Source: Apostichopus japonicus
Lineage: Eukaryota; Echinodermata; Holothuroidea; Aspidochirotida; Stichopodidae
Assembly: GCF_037975245.1 (NCBI RefSeq)
Contig: NC_092564.1
Span: 9,089,984-9,153,983, forward strand
Direction of reading: 5' to 3'
DNA: 64,000 bases
Numbering within the stretch: the first letter of the stretch is position 1; each line of letters starts with the position of its first letter. The notes under the pieces were generated by a model, which made no database searches, had not been told where the DNA came from, and saw only the letters and a program-made list of their open reading frames with translations. Positions 1-11,783 of this stretch are shown here, piece after piece. The translations under genes and the position numbers were made by a program.

Positions 1-1204
1 GGCAGCTTGTTCGTTTTTTGTGATGATGTAAAAAATCACTGGCGGGCCGCATGTGGCCCGCGGGCCGTAGTTGCCCACCCCTGGCCTGTAGGAACGATGT
101 CCCAAAATGTCCCCGGACATATAGGCGAAGGAATCTATCCGCTGCGACTGCATGTGAGTTTCTCGACTTGCCGTCCTTGGAGCTGTACCATACAATTGGT
201 GCATTTCCTCATACGCCATTATTAATAATTTAAATAACTAACTAATTAGGCACAGCCCAGATCCGAGTTCGTATAGTGAGCTTAGCGCAAATTTGGCCAA
301 AAGTCGTCATACGCCAGCATGTTAAACCACCAATGACTTTTAATACCACCAGTGACACACTTCCAACGGGACTGTGTCAGTTTAAATGTTTTGCTAGGTC
401 TACGGGAATACATTTCTATGAAATTTGAAACAAGGATGGCAAGACAAACCACTTTAATTATGTCTTCAGGACCTCACACATGCGCATGTATCGTCAGACT
501 TAGAATAGGTCCCATGTGAGTGGTGGCTTAAGTGATGAAGGCATCAAAATAAATCAGTGGTTGTTCGTTGGATTACTCACGCAAGTTACCTCGGTTGCTC
601 GGTGGATCTGCATCTGGTAATCGGTGAATTCTGGTCGGAGCGTACTATGTAACCACCGTGTACCCAGGAACGTAGCTAAGGCCTGATGATTGAGAGGGGG
701 GGGGGGGGAGCGTGTAGTGACTGAAAATCCAACTGGATGGGTTTTGAAGCCAGACAATTCCGACTGCTGCTTTGTACCCCCCTCCCAGCCCCCCCCCCCG
801 CCCATCCTCGGCTTCCGTCGAACTGGCGGAGGAGACGAAGAAGACCACAGAAGAGCTTCGACTGCACCAACCATAGCCCGTACCGCTGGATTCATCAACT
901 TGAATATTTGTCTATACTCTTCAACCGACGACGACTGGAACTGGCCTCGAAAGAAAGGCAGACTAAGCTTAAGATTGTCGGAGAGCTCAGGGTACCAACT
1001 CACGAGATCTGGGTGCCAGGAATTCTCCATTCAGCAACATTGAGTGATATGCGATGATATGAATCCTGGAATGTGTAAGTCCTAACCAAATAGAGCCACA
1101 TCATTACTCTTTTTCCAAATGTATGTGGGGGACATATTGTTTCCACCACCCATCGAAATGTGGGGGGGGGGGACGTGTCCCCCCCCCCTGGATTGACGCC
1201 CATG
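1..1204. mobile_element. 3' part of a hAT-like DNA element (TIR ends GGATTGACGCCCATG)
   Basis: Matches the right-hand 1.2 kb of the complete element at 24118-26054. It ends with the same terminal inverted repeat and is followed by the flank CCTATCAA. It carries inside it a second hAT end (about 665-780) and a broken piece of hAT transposase (about 780-1030, minus strand). It lies in intron 1 of the truncated sulfotransferase copy and was already present before the first and second units were duplicated. Confidence 0.7.
780..1030 (-). pseudogene. hAT transposase C-terminal (dimerisation region) fragment
   Basis: The minus-strand frame contains WYPELSDNLKLSLPFFRGQF followed by a segment with NPAVRAM and EALL. 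A neighbouring frame continues FFVSSASSTEAED, which resembles the 'LLLVSPASSCEAERSFS' part of hAT/zf-MYM-type transposases after a frameshift. The frame then runs into G/C homopolymers and the element terminus. It is a decayed relic; the same fragment is in the second unit at about 25640-25890. Confidence 0.5.
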
Positions 1205-1344
1205 CCTATCAACCATAATGCCGATGGCTAAGACTTAACACTATAGCAGTTAATGATTTAACTTATACCCATGCGTCATGGTGGTTTATAGTTTGAGTAA
1301 GAAGAGGTGAATGTTTAGGATAGTACTGGAAGTACTGTAAGTGA

Positions 1345-1798
1345 GGAAAAAATACACGGAGGACAGATATATCATTCATTATGAGAGGTAATTCCTATTG
1401 AGTAGAAGATCTACTAGTGGAGAGAGGTAACTTAATTAAGGTAAGTGAGGAAACATACACGGAGGACAGTTACCATTCATTTGAGAGGTAAATTAATATT
1501 GAGTAGAAGACCTACGGTACTAGTGAGGCGAAATAACTTGAGGTAAGTGAGGTAGAATACACGGAGGACAGTTGTCATTCATTATGAGAGGTAATTCGTA
1601 TTGAGTAGAAGACCTACTAGTGAGGCGAAATAACTTGAAGTAAGTGGGGAAAATACACGGAGGACAGCTGTCACTCATTATGAGAGGTAATTCGTATTGA
1701 GTAGAAGACCTACTAGTGAGGCGAAATAACTTGAGGTAAGTGGGGAAAATACACGGAGGACAGCTGTCACTCATTATGAGAGGTAATTCGTATTGAGT
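1345..1798. repeat. Minisatellite, about 95-105-bp period, 5 copies
   Basis: Direct repeats marked by 'acacggaggacag', 'tcattatgagaggtaatt' and 'gagtagaagacctactagtg'. The equivalent array has 4 copies at 26190-26560 and 6 at 40530-41110. It sits in intron 1 of the sulfotransferase gene. The minus-strand frame through it is a by-product of the repeat, not a gene. Confidence 0.85.
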
Positions 1799-1997
1799 AG
1801 AGATGGGGAGAGATGACTCGATGCAGTGAGGAGAGATGACTCGATGCAGGGAGTAGAGAGAGATTACTTAGGCCCGTTTATCATACAAAGTGCCAACCGA
1901 AGCCAAATACAACTATAAAAAACGACCGAACCAAACATTAATCTTACAATTAATGTGCCAGCAATAGAAACGTTAATTATCATCTACTTTTACTTAC

Positions 1998-2348
1998 CAA
2001 TGGACGGAGCTTTTTCAGACCGTGAGGTATCGGACGAGATGAGGATTTTTTCTTGATATCTGCAGGGTTTCTGTAGTAACCTAGTGACAGTTGACGTAAT
2101 GCAGATGATATCGTAGAATTAAGCTGCCAGTCGTTTCTATTTAAAAGATTTTGGATAGATGTTGGCTGCTTTGCATTCAAATGCGATTCGTGTACTACAT
2201 TTATAGCGTCTGTAGTGTAATTTGCACTTTTACTTTGATCTGTAACTTTGATCGGTAAGTATTCGATTGTTTGCACGGGTGTCCCGAATTGATCATACCT
2301 CACAGAGAGAACTGATAATCCAAAGCAACACAGTAGCAATGCTATCAT
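1998..2348 (-). CDS. Coding exon 1 of a third CHST15-like sulfotransferase (gene continues off the left edge)
   Basis: 117 codons starting MIALLLCCFGLSVLSVRYDQ, a hydrophobic N-terminus that looks like a signal anchor, followed by a Ser/Asn-rich stem with possible N-glycosylation sites (NYT, NST). The ATG directly follows a 3' splice site (TTTGCACAG), so the leader is on a separate exon; the exon ends at a GTAAGT donor after a complete codon. It is almost identical to coding exon 1 of paralog A at 26753-27103 and similar to B at 42321-42671. The remaining six exons would lie to the left of base 1, so whether this gene is intact cannot be judged here. Confidence 0.75.
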
Positions 2349-2502
2349 CTGTGCAAACAAAATAAAGAAACAAGAAAAAATATAGATGATTCTTTTATAA
2401 CTTGAACAAATCGAAACAAAACGTACCTTCTAAGTTTTAAACAATATTGTGACATCAGCTATAATTTTCGCAAAACATAAGAATATTAAAGAAGAAACTT
2501 AC

Positions 2503-2588
2503 AAAATGACAAGCGTTTCTTTGAATATCTTCAAAGAAATTTTGGCAAATATCCCCATTCCATCCTTTGCGCACAACTTGTCCATACT
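2503..2588 (-). other. Putative 5' leader exon of the first sulfotransferase copy
   Basis: On the minus strand a strong GTAAGT donor (2497-2502) ends a stretch conserved in all three units. It holds a short upstream frame from ATG 2585 (MDKLCAKDGM...). Joined to coding exon 1, this frame would read into TGA overlapping the main ATG. The upstream limit of the exon is unknown, because a transposon starts right at 2589. Exon status is inferred from the donor and conservation only. Confidence 0.4.
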
Positions 2589-4423
2589 CAGGCGCGTATC
2601 CAGGGGGCGTTGGGGCGCGCGCCCCCCGGGTAAGAAAAAGAGGAGAGAAAAAAGAGAAGAAAAAGGGAAAAAAGAGGGGGAAAGAGGAGGAGGAGAGGAA
2701 AGAAGGGAAAAGAAAAAGAAGAAAGAGAGAAAACGGAGAAAAGGAGGGAGTAAAAGAAAACTGCCAAGACACCGGGAAGAGAAAGAGGAACAGTGACATC
2801 ACAACAGCGCTGATCCCTATTATATACACATGGCCGGGTAGCCAGTGACGGATCGAGGACTTCGGAAGGGGCGTGCGCCTCACCCAACCCCTTACACCGA
2901 CAACTCCATACTAATGTATCTATATATATGGTCTATCATAACGCGTGTGTGTGTTTGGAAGCCTGAAACAATTGTGCTATGAAACCAACTGTGGCTGGTC
3001 TCGAACTCGACCGAGTCGTCGGGGAACATGACGCATGGCGACCGCCCCCCCCCCCGAGCATATTTTTTTTATGTTATCGCTAGTAATTTCAAAATAGAAA
3101 ATGCTTAGATGCAACTTACAAGGCATGGGAAGTGTCATTTCCAGCGATCTGGGAGGCATTTTCGGCCAAAATTTTCTTGTACGCTTCGCGCCAACTTATG
3201 GTGGCGCTACGCTTAGATAGTTTTCCTACAGGCTTCGCCCCTCCCTTGGCAAATTATTCGTTGCGCACCTGTTCGAATTTGTAAGCAAACAGCAGATATC
3301 ACATCATATCAGTGAGCATGAAAATGGCGGGTTCAGGATGAACAGCCTCAAAACTGTCGATGTGTGTAGTCATAGGAACCCAATTTGATTGGGGGGGGGG
3401 GGGCTGTAACGACTTGCCCGATAAATATAACCTAAATTTTTCCCGCGCTCCGCGCGCGTTCAACAATACAATGTCAATATCATATAGGCAAGCATCGGTT
3501 ATTACATCGCATACCATCGTGTACCGTACGGTCCGTGGAAATTGCGCAGTATACCGCGGGATGCTAATGTAAACAACGAAATGTCTTATGTAGATGGAAA
3601 AAAAAGCATGGAGGTGCAATTATGTCAAATTCTCTTTTACATTAGTAATGGCGAATTAGTCGACCAAGCTTAGAACTTTATTTTAATTATCAAGGAGATA
3701 TTTGTTCATTTCCTTTAGCTATAGGCTACATCATTGCAATTTATTTTTCTTTCAGTAGGAACCCCCACTCCCGCCTCCTACGCCTATGTGTGTAGTGTTG
3801 GGTTTTGGAAATATCTGGTATTTTTTCATTTCCTTCAACCAAGTTTAATAATAGCCGTTATAAGAGGGTTTAATATTTGTACACCAATAAATTAACTGTG
3901 TCTGAATTTTCGAAAATTTCCTTACCAACATTCTTCATCATACTTCCCTCTACTCGTGTAATTTTGACCGGTCTGTTAGGGGTTGAAGGAGGTTTTCTAT
4001 ATTGGTTGTCCATAGATGGCATTGTTTGCAACATTATGGGTATGTTTTGAAGTGAATTTTCAAATTCTGAACAAATAATGGGCTGAAAACCTTCAAAAGT
4101 GGGGCTGTCGGGTATTGTGGGCCGAATCACCTACAAAAGCAATGATCCACAGGACATGCGATGAGGTCGAACATGATTTGTGACTGAAGAAAATCTATAA
4201 AAAGTTTATGGATGAAAAAAAAAACTATTGGGAAATACTTGGTTCTCAGGCAAAAGTGTACATCTGGTTGGTCATTTTCAAGCCCGAGAAGTGCCATTTC
4301 CGGTGATCTTGGGGGGTATAAAAACCAGAATTTTTCTTGTACGCTGCGCGCCAACCGATGGTGGCGCTCCGCTTAGATAGTAATTCGCTCCCCCCGGGTT
4401 AAAAAATCCTGGATACGCCCGTG
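2589..4423. mobile_element. hAT-like element inserted in the 5' leader of the first sulfotransferase copy
   Basis: Left end CAGGCGCGTATCCAGG and right end CCTGGATACGCCCGTG are inverted repeats. Flanks are an imperfect direct repeat (...CATACT / ...TATACT). Paralog unit B (around 42905) has the uninterrupted site. The element contains a polypurine tract (2629-2765), two copies of the 'gcgccaac-gtggcgct-cgcttagatag' module, and no recognisable transposase. The same insertion is at 27334-29174, so it predates the duplication of the first two units. Confidence 0.7.
2629..2765 (+). repeat. Polypurine tract (about 135 nt of A/G)
   Basis: An almost uninterrupted purine strand (gaaaaag, gggaaaa, gaggagg runs) inside the transposon at 2589-4423, repeated at about 27377-27510. 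It explains the Lys/Arg/Glu-rich and Phe/Ser-rich open frames here, which are not genes. Mirror-symmetric purine tracts of this kind can form triplex DNA; that is inference. Confidence 0.8.
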
Positions 4424-5640
4424 ATATACTGACATTTCATTCATAAGTAACTTCATTCCTGTCGGACTAAATACCACATGTTACGTGCTTAAGTAAATAG
4501 TAATATATTACTCATGGAATAACTATATATATAAACTTCACGATACAGATGTGGAACCAGGGAGGGGCCCAGGATCGGGGCACTCCCTTTAAAATGATTT
4601 TGCCACCAAACAAATGACCTACAAAGATATACAAGGTGTAAAAACATAGTGGCAGAAATAGACACGTCTCGCGTTCATAATTTTAACCGATGTTTTCTTA
4701 TGCACCGGTATATTTCATTATAGTAATTTAAGACTCTACCGATATCCGTCCTACCCGGTCGCTAATTGTTCCCCCCTCGAGAACTAAGGAGGGTAGTTTG
4801 CATAAATGTGCGTTCCTTATTTATCAGACGGCATAGCAACATCTGCCAGTCATACCAACCGAATCTCGCCAGTATAGTAACACTAGAAATTGTGGTTACT
4901 ATCGTCTAAAATCATCTAAAAATAATCTATATAATAATAGTCATCTAAAAATAATCTATATAATAATAGTCATCTAAAAATAAATCGTCTAAAATGGTGC
5001 TATCATTCCCATGTAGTGAAAGTGCTGCTATAGTGTATACGACTTTGTGTGTGCCATTCGGAAGAAAGTCTGAAAACTTACCGAGAAGGAAGGGGGGGGA
5101 CACCAGTCCACCCCCTCATCGGCTACGTCCCTATACATATTGTAATATCAAGCATTTACAAATACATATTATTACGCGTGGGTAGAAACATGCATTGGTA
5201 TAGCATATCTCCAGACTATTTGACCAAAAATGGAGTTGATATGTTTTCATTAAAGACAAAAATCAAGTTTCATATAGGACAGACAGTACTTTGACTAGAA
5301 AAGCCAATCGCTCTTGTTCAGAAAACCTCGTTCTTTGCTTAGTGTCGCAGTTGTTCAGTTGAGTCTAGTTGCAAGCTGTCCTGTATAAAATTGATAAATG
5401 AGGTGGTTTCAAAAGCTACTTACCCACACGGGTTTATACCACCTCTGTTGCAAGGATAGGTGCCCAACAAAACCAGTAGAATCCATAGTTTTAGTAATAT
5501 ACTGTGATATTTACTGAGCGTTAATTGTATAGCAAACTATAGTATATAGTATAGTTTATACTGTTGGTTATAGCTTATGTACTTGCATATCAGTGTGCAA
5601 TGTCATTGTAACGGTTGGTTGCTGCAAGTGAAAAGAGTTT
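4424..5640 (-). other. Upstream/leader region of the first sulfotransferase copy
   Basis: Conserved in all three units (29175-30315 and 42910-44000). Two more minus-strand GTAAGT donors (near 5076-5081 and 5418-5423) hint at alternative non-coding first exons. A partial G/C-rich transposon end interrupts it near 5090-5130. No coding exon is seen; the promoter is presumably at the high-coordinate side. Confidence 0.3.
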
Positions 5641-5649
5641 GGCCTGAAA

Positions 5650-5823
5650 GGTTAATCATGTGAGTAACGCACGGTAAAATTATATACGGGGCATCACTTT
5701 AATAAATCTTTGGTTATATGTAACCAAAAATGTTTTGTTTTATGATTTTCCCCCCACACAAATGGTAGTGTATACTGAACGGCGTTAATCAACGTTCTAG
5801 CGTGCGTTACTCACATGATTAAT
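5650..5823. mobile_element. Small inverted-repeat element (MITE-like)
   Basis: Arms 'ttaatcatgtgagtaacgcac' (about 5651-5671) and its complement (about 5803-5823) enclose about 130 bp. Related sequence ('gtgagtaacgcacg', 'gttaatcaacg') is near 30895-30940. No open frame. Family not recognised. Confidence 0.55.
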
Positions 5824-6094
5824 GCACTCCGGGTGCTATCGCTGGATGCAATCGGGCTAATTATTACACAAATGTAAACTATATATACTCGTATCGTCCA
5901 CTTCATTTACCCAATTTCACGGAGGAAACGTCTGAAAACACCTGTTTATTCCTTGCAATGGAAGGAAATGACACAATTTCGCAAGCTACATCTGTAAGAC
6001 AGAAAGAAATATGCTATTCAACTATGGAACTAATACAGGATAGCGCACAGGCCTAACGGTCGTAAACAGAACAGAGAGATTTGATTGGCGCATG

Positions 6095-6288
6095 CAGGGA
6101 CGTAGCTAAGGCCTGATGATTGGGGAGGGGGGGGGGTGTAGTGGCTTAAATTCCAACTGAATGGGTTTTGGAGCCAGAAAATTCCGACTGCTACCTTGTA
6201 CCCCACCCCTCCCCACACCCGCGCTACCCGTCAACGAAACGGTCATTGTCAGTCAGACACCCCATCTTTCGCGACTGCACAGAAAAAT
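6095..6288. mobile_element. Truncated end of a hAT-like element (CAGGGACGTAGCTAAGG family)
   Basis: Begins CAGGGACGTAGCTAAGGCC and matches, in the opposite orientation, the right end of the element at 7412-11794 for about 190 bp, up to 'catctttcgcgactgcac'. It then breaks into unrelated DNA, so only one end remains. Confidence 0.6.
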
Positions 6289-6451
6289 ATAATTTGGCAA
6301 ACACACATTGAGACTTTAAGGTCGAATCGTATTGTTTTATCTTCTTTTTTTCAGGTAGACATTGATCAAGAAGTTCCCATTATATTAAAGCATAATTATT
6401 ATTCCACTTGAAAATGCACGAACTTTTCAAGAAAAGTCACACAGGTAGAAC

Positions 6452-7101
6452 CTATATGGCAAGATACGTTTTTAATTTTATCTTGAAAGCATCCAGGGTC
6501 AAGGAGTCAATACACATCAATTCCACCGGAAGTGAGTTCCACAACCGAGGTCCTTTATAGGCAAAAGCCCTATTGCCTAACGTATTATGATTGATACGAG
6601 GAACATGCAGGGTGATTCGAGAATGTGAGCGCAAAGAGTAAGAACTAGACTTCACCACGATCATATCACATAAATACTTAGGTACAAGACCTTTTAAGCA
6701 TTTAAATACTTGCAAGATTAATTTAAATTCAATGCGTTGCTGTACAGGTAACCAATGAAGAGATTGAAAAGTAAAAGTAATGTGACAAAATTTAGGAAGA
6801 GCGTAAATCAACCGAGCCTCTCCATTAAGTACCATTTGAACTCTTCGAAGCTTATAATCAGGTAAACCAATCATGAGTGCATTACAGTAGTCAATATGAC
6901 TAATTACATATTTAATTATTAATTAACATAATTAATAAGAGTTTTAGTACAGTCGTTATCCAGGAATATTCTGATCTGCCGAATATTATAGGGTCCATGG
7001 TTTGCCATAGAGCAAACTTTTTCAATATGAATGTCCATTGACATGTTGCTGTCAAGATGAACCCCTAGATTTTTTGCACTATCACATGGTTTAATATCCA
7101 C
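6452..7101 (-). pseudogene. LINE ORF2 C-terminal part, after the RT catalytic core
   Basis: Frames MDIKPCDSAKNLGVHLDSNM... and MIGLPDYKLRRVQMVLNGEA... read in order on the minus strand and end with GPRLWNSLPVELM and FKIKLKTYL, the typical tail of CR1/L2-like ORF2 proteins. A small insertion with stops lies between them at about 6890-6920. A similar 3' tail reappears at 44340-44513. Confidence 0.75.
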
Positions 7102-7173
7102 GTTACCTACTGTTATCCTCTGAACCCGAGTCTTACCAACTTGTTGACGAGTACCAATTAAGAGAAACTCAGT

Positions 7174-7411
7174 CTAGGAATCATTGATCATTAGCCTATT
7201 GCTGATCATCCAATGTCTTATTTCGAAGATAAGTGATTGCATTGCCAGAACAGCCCGTTCCTCAGATAACAGAGAACCAGCATTGAAAGATAAATATAAC
7301 TGAGTATCATCAGCATAACTATGTGCGTTAGGAAGGTGTTTAGAGACAATGGCAAACAACTGAGAAACATAACAAAGAAAAAGAATAGGACCGAGACAGA
7401 TGCCCTGGGGT
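7174..7411 (-). pseudogene. LINE reverse transcriptase, catalytic YADD segment (downstream half)
   Basis: Reading from the right edge gives PQGICLGPILFLCYVSQLF, then SYADDTQLYLSFNAG with the RT catalytic Asp pair, then IRHWMISNRLMIN. This continues directly from the RT at 11784-12563, from which it is separated by the 4.4-kb transposon. In-frame damage follows below 7174. Confidence 0.8.
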
Positions 7412-8165
7412 CAGGGACGTCGCTAGAGGGGGGGGGGTGTGGGGGGTGTCTCACCCCCCAATCTTGGTTAAAATGACGATAGTTGGAAAATTTGAGTGCG
7501 ACAGTCGGAATTTCCGAATGTCGGAATTTCCGACTGTCGCCAGCTTCAATTCGGAATTTCCGACTGTCGCGCTCTAATTTTTCTGACTGTCGCACTCTTA
7601 TTTTCATATGTTCTTGTAATTTGTGAGTAACATAAAATTTTCAATCAAAATTGACCTTTAATCAGTCATATTTACCACGGTTTCATCGTCACATTGAGAA
7701 ATTGTATCTCGCGATCCTTATACTCCACCATACAAAACTTCGTATGATTTTGAATACTCAAAAAAAAAATACAACGTTCGCCAGCTTCAATTCGGAAAAT
7801 TTCTGTATTAATTTTGCTATTGGGTGGGTCGACCTTGTTCGCTAGCTTAAAGTAAGTTCAGGATATACCAGGGACGTAGCCAGGGGAGTAGGGGAGCGAC
7901 TGCTCCCCCTTTGAGTGTCGAAAAAAATGTTTAAAAACTGTTGTTTTTTAGCATAGTATTTTGTCAGTGCTCTTTTGATCTTGACTAAGTTGTTGCACGA
8001 ACAGCATGTTATGAAGCTAAGCTAGCAATCGTACGTGATACGCACTTCCTATAAATAATTATTACACAGACTGTTAATACACGGATATAACGATATTTTT
8101 TTAGGCCACTGCAAATCTGGCTGTCTTACAAAATATGAAAGTTTATATTGTCCATCAATCCCTGG

Positions 8166-8560
8166 TGGAAATTCCAGTTGAACTTTTGAACTGGGTTCAA
8201 CTGGAATTTTCTATACGGAAATTGGCCCAAATTTGAACTAGGTTGAACTGGGTGAACTGGGGTTCCCAACTGGTTCAACTATGTTTTACTGGGTCCAACT
8301 GGTTCAACTATGTTTAACTGGGTTCAACTGGTCCAAGTTCAACTATGTTTTACTGGGTCCAACTGGTTCAACTATGTTTACTGGGTCCAACTGGTTCAAC
8401 TATGTTTTACTGGGTCCAACTGGTTCAACTATGTTTTACTGGGTCCAACTATGTTTTACTGGGTCCAACTGGTTCAACTATGTTTTACTGGGTCAACTAT
8501 GTTTTACTGGGTTCAACTGGGTCAACTATGTTTTGCTGGGTTAAACTGGGTCAACTATTT
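8166..8560 (+). repeat. Minisatellite arm 1, about 28-bp unit
   Basis: Repeats of 'ggttcaactatgttttact' plus 'gggtccaact', about 13 degenerate copies. The open frames here (MFYWVQLVQLCFTG...) are artefacts of the repeat in three frames. The complement of the same motif forms the array at 10660-11135. Confidence 0.9.
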
Positions 8561-8584
8561 TTTTACTTCTTATATTTTTAAATA

Positions 8585-10655
8585 GTTTGAGCTGGGATTC
8601 TCAACTGGTGTTATCTACACTTATATAACACCACACTATAAGAAGTTTTCATTTTTTAACAGTAGATCTATACTGTAAGTACTAAGGGTGTTAGCCACTG
8701 AAAATAAATGTTTGTTCTTGATCAGATAACTCTGGGTATGGTGTGATGACCTAACACAGAGCAAGACACATATATAAATGAAGAAGTCAACTGGATTGGA
8801 TCAAAAGAAATTATAATTATGAATAACAAACAATGTACAGCTGATCTGGGCCCAGTCAAAGAATTAAATAAAACAACTTACAGTCGTGAGGCGCGCACCC
8901 AAAATATAAAGAAATACACTTAATTAAAAAGTCTGTTCTGGTGAGTTGGCCTGCTGGTGACATCAAGTATTCTACGACCTCAGACCTTCCACGACATCAG
9001 ATATTCTACGACTAGTATACCTGGTTGAACCCAACAAATGGTATTATGAATGTCCGATCCCAGCAAAAAAGTATCCTTTAATTTATATGAAATAGTGTTC
9101 CAGGAACAGTAAAATAATGTCAATATCCTTTGTAGTAAAATAATGTCCTTTATAAGTGATAGTGTCCTGGAATATATCCTTTATTGTAAAACAATATCCT
9201 TTATAGTAAATAGTATCCTTTATAATAAATAGTGTCCCAGACTGGCAGTTGAATATCACAACTTCCATAAAATAATAAGGTCTATGTACAGTAACTTGAA
9301 CTATGTAAATTAAGGTTTAAAACAAACTATCCAGCCATTAAACTTTCTCTTCTTTCAAAACTGCCTTGCTCAGATACTCATAGCCAATTGCCAACTCCCT
9401 ATACTGTACCCTCACAAAACTCCTTTGTTCCTAAAATATATACACACAGACCCCATTTCCTGCGAGGGCTAATTTCCAGGAAGAGCAAGATAGTTGCCTA
9501 GCAACCCAGAAGAGAGAAAGTTGTTAATCAACCTTTTTGCTGCCACAAGACAACATACAAATGTACTGTACAAATGTATAGCCCTCTGTACAGTGAACAC
9601 TAATAAACAAGTAAAACTATGGTACAAAACAAAACTTTATGTAAGAGCTGACCATCTTACACTGTACAAATGAAATACACTTGAAATTAGATTGATAGTT
9701 TAATCATATGTTCATAATGTTCAGTGTAGGGCATCCTCACATTTGTAGCATATAAGTGTATGCTGTACACTTCACTAGGCTAATGACTTTTGCAAAGTAT
9801 GTTATTATGACAATAGGACACTTCATGTTTGAAACAACAATCAAGGCAATTGCGTAAATTTTGAAAATTGCTATTATACGTTTGCTAGTTGACAATAACT
9901 TTCCTTAAATCATGCGGCTAAATGTAGGTGTTAACTTGAGTATAACTAGGTTAGGCCCCTATACGCTAGGCAACTATAACGTTAGGTTATGTCTAACGTT
10001 AGTAATTGTACCATGTGGTATACCTAGTAGGGAACCGGTTTGTTAGGCCTAGCCTATACTATAGTCCTAAGTCACTAGCCTATAGTAGGCCTATAAAGTT
10101 TCTGTTCAATTCAAATATTTATGATAAAGAGCACGTTTACAATCAATTATAATGTTACAAGTAAGTGTCAATAATATAAAGACACTGCAAGATCACAAAG
10201 GAGGGAACTTAGCCGCGGTAATAATTTAAAATTGTTGGCAAAATCGGTTACAAATGCGATTATTCTGCGAAGCTTCTGTTGGCGTATGTGGTTTGCGGAT
10301 TCGGAATTTATAAATTTTGCGCTAACACAAGGTACAAATGTCAAAGTTCAAATTTAGTCGAATCATACTATTTTGCACTAGGAAGGCATTTTGCCTACCA
10401 ATTGTTCAAATCGAAGAACAAATTATAACATAATTTTTTCAAATTTATTATATAGGAAGTATTCCATATTTTTAATCATTGCGGTACAAAAATGTAATCG
10501 TTTAATCATAACTGTGATAAATATGACAAAGATTTATTTTACACCCCTGTAAGTTGGCTAATTTAGCATTTTCAATATATTACTATACGGTTACTGCTTA
10601 CGAACTTACATTATAATATTCTTGATAATTACGCCTAAAATAAAAGCAGTAAACA
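8585..10655. other. Central region of the nested element, no gene seen
   Basis: AT-rich and free of any convincing open frame. A local run of degenerate 'tcctttat(a/t)gtaa' repeats lies at 9070-9240. The phrase 'ctaggcc' recurs near 9950-10090. Confidence 0.5.
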
Positions 10656-10659
10656 AAGT

Positions 10660-11135
10660 CCAAACCCAGTTGGACCAGTGTGCATGAAACCTATAGTTCA
10701 ACCCCAACAGGGCAAGTTCAACAGTAAACATAGTTCAAACCCAGTTGGGCTTGTGCAAACCAGTGAAACCTAGTTAAACCCCAGCTGGGTTCACCAGCCA
10801 ATAGTCCAAACCCAGTTGGGCCGGTGCAAAACCAGTTGAAACCTAGTTCAACCCCAACAGGGCAATTTCACCAGTCAACATAGTTCAAACCCAGTTGGGC
10901 TAGTGCAAAAACCAGTGAAACCTAGTTGAAGCCCAACTGGATCAGTTCAAACATAGTTCAAACTCAGTTGGGCCTGAACAAACCCAGTTGAACATTGTGT
11001 AAACCCAGTTGAACCTAGCTCATGTACAGCATAGCCCAGTTGGAACCCAGTAAGACCCAGTTAAACACAGTTAAAAACCAGTTAAACATAGTAGGCCCTA
11101 GTAGAACCTCGTTGATTTTTAACTGGGTTCTACTG
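10660..11135 (-). repeat. Minisatellite arm 2, inverted relative to arm 1
   Basis: Repeats of 'aacccagttgg', 'gaacctagttcaacccc' and 'aaacatagttcaaac', the complement of the arm-1 unit but more diverged and with G/C variants. Ends at the inverted terminus 'tctaccagggatt'. Confidence 0.85.
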
Positions 11136-11783
11136 GAATTTCTACCAGGGATTAAGTTCGTCAAATGTATTTAAGTCCAGACATTGGACAATAAACAAGA
11201 ATCATCCTTCTGGAAAAATTGTAAAAGAGCACTATGTTTGTCTTTCTGATATATTATGTAAAAGAACATGTAAAAGAATTCAAACAGGAAACAAAATCTG
11301 CTGATAGTATGATATCATATGATAATGATGAAACTGGCAACAAATTGCACCAGATCGCATCTAAGGACCTTCAATTGTTCAAAAAATCTCAAAGGGGAGG
11401 GGGACACCCCCTCCCCTTACACCCCTCCCCCATATCAATCGCAAAAAGTGCTTCCTCTTTCAAATTCCTGGCTACGACGGTGGGATATACATTGTCTCTA
11501 TGGTATACAATTAAAACACTCAATGCTAATCTACGGAAGTTTAAAAGTGCCATCAACATAAGCAAAAACTTTGCCCCATAAGGTACAAATGTATTGCGAA
11601 AGTTCGGAACAAAAGTGCAGTCGCGAAAGATGGGGTGTCTAACTGACACTGACCGTATCGTTGACGATGAGTGCGGGGAGGGGGGGGGGGTACAAGGCAG
11701 CAGTCGGAATTTTTTTACTCCAAAACCCATCCAGTTGGAATTTCAGCCACTACACCCCCCCCCCCCCAATCATCAGGCCTTAG

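Larger units (their letters stand above)
8160..11150. mobile_element. Nested element bounded by inverted ends and inverted minisatellite arrays
   Basis: Left end 'aatccctggtggaaattcc' and right end 'ggaatttctaccagggatt' are inverted repeats. Each leads into an array of the same repeat in opposite orientation (8166-8560 and 10660-11135), enclosing about 2.1 kb of AT-rich DNA with no recognisable gene. A target duplication is not clear (flanks ...catc / aagt...). Superfamily not assigned. Confidence 0.6.

Noticed and set aside
2449-2883. Lys/Arg/Glu-rich and Phe/Ser-rich proteins
   Set aside because: Produced by the polypurine tract inside a transposon.
6196-6411. Short ORFs in hAT termini and G/C homopolymers (also 690-1057, 11234-11877, 25537-25895)
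   Set aside because: They overlap terminal inverted repeats and homopolymers and run in several frames at once.
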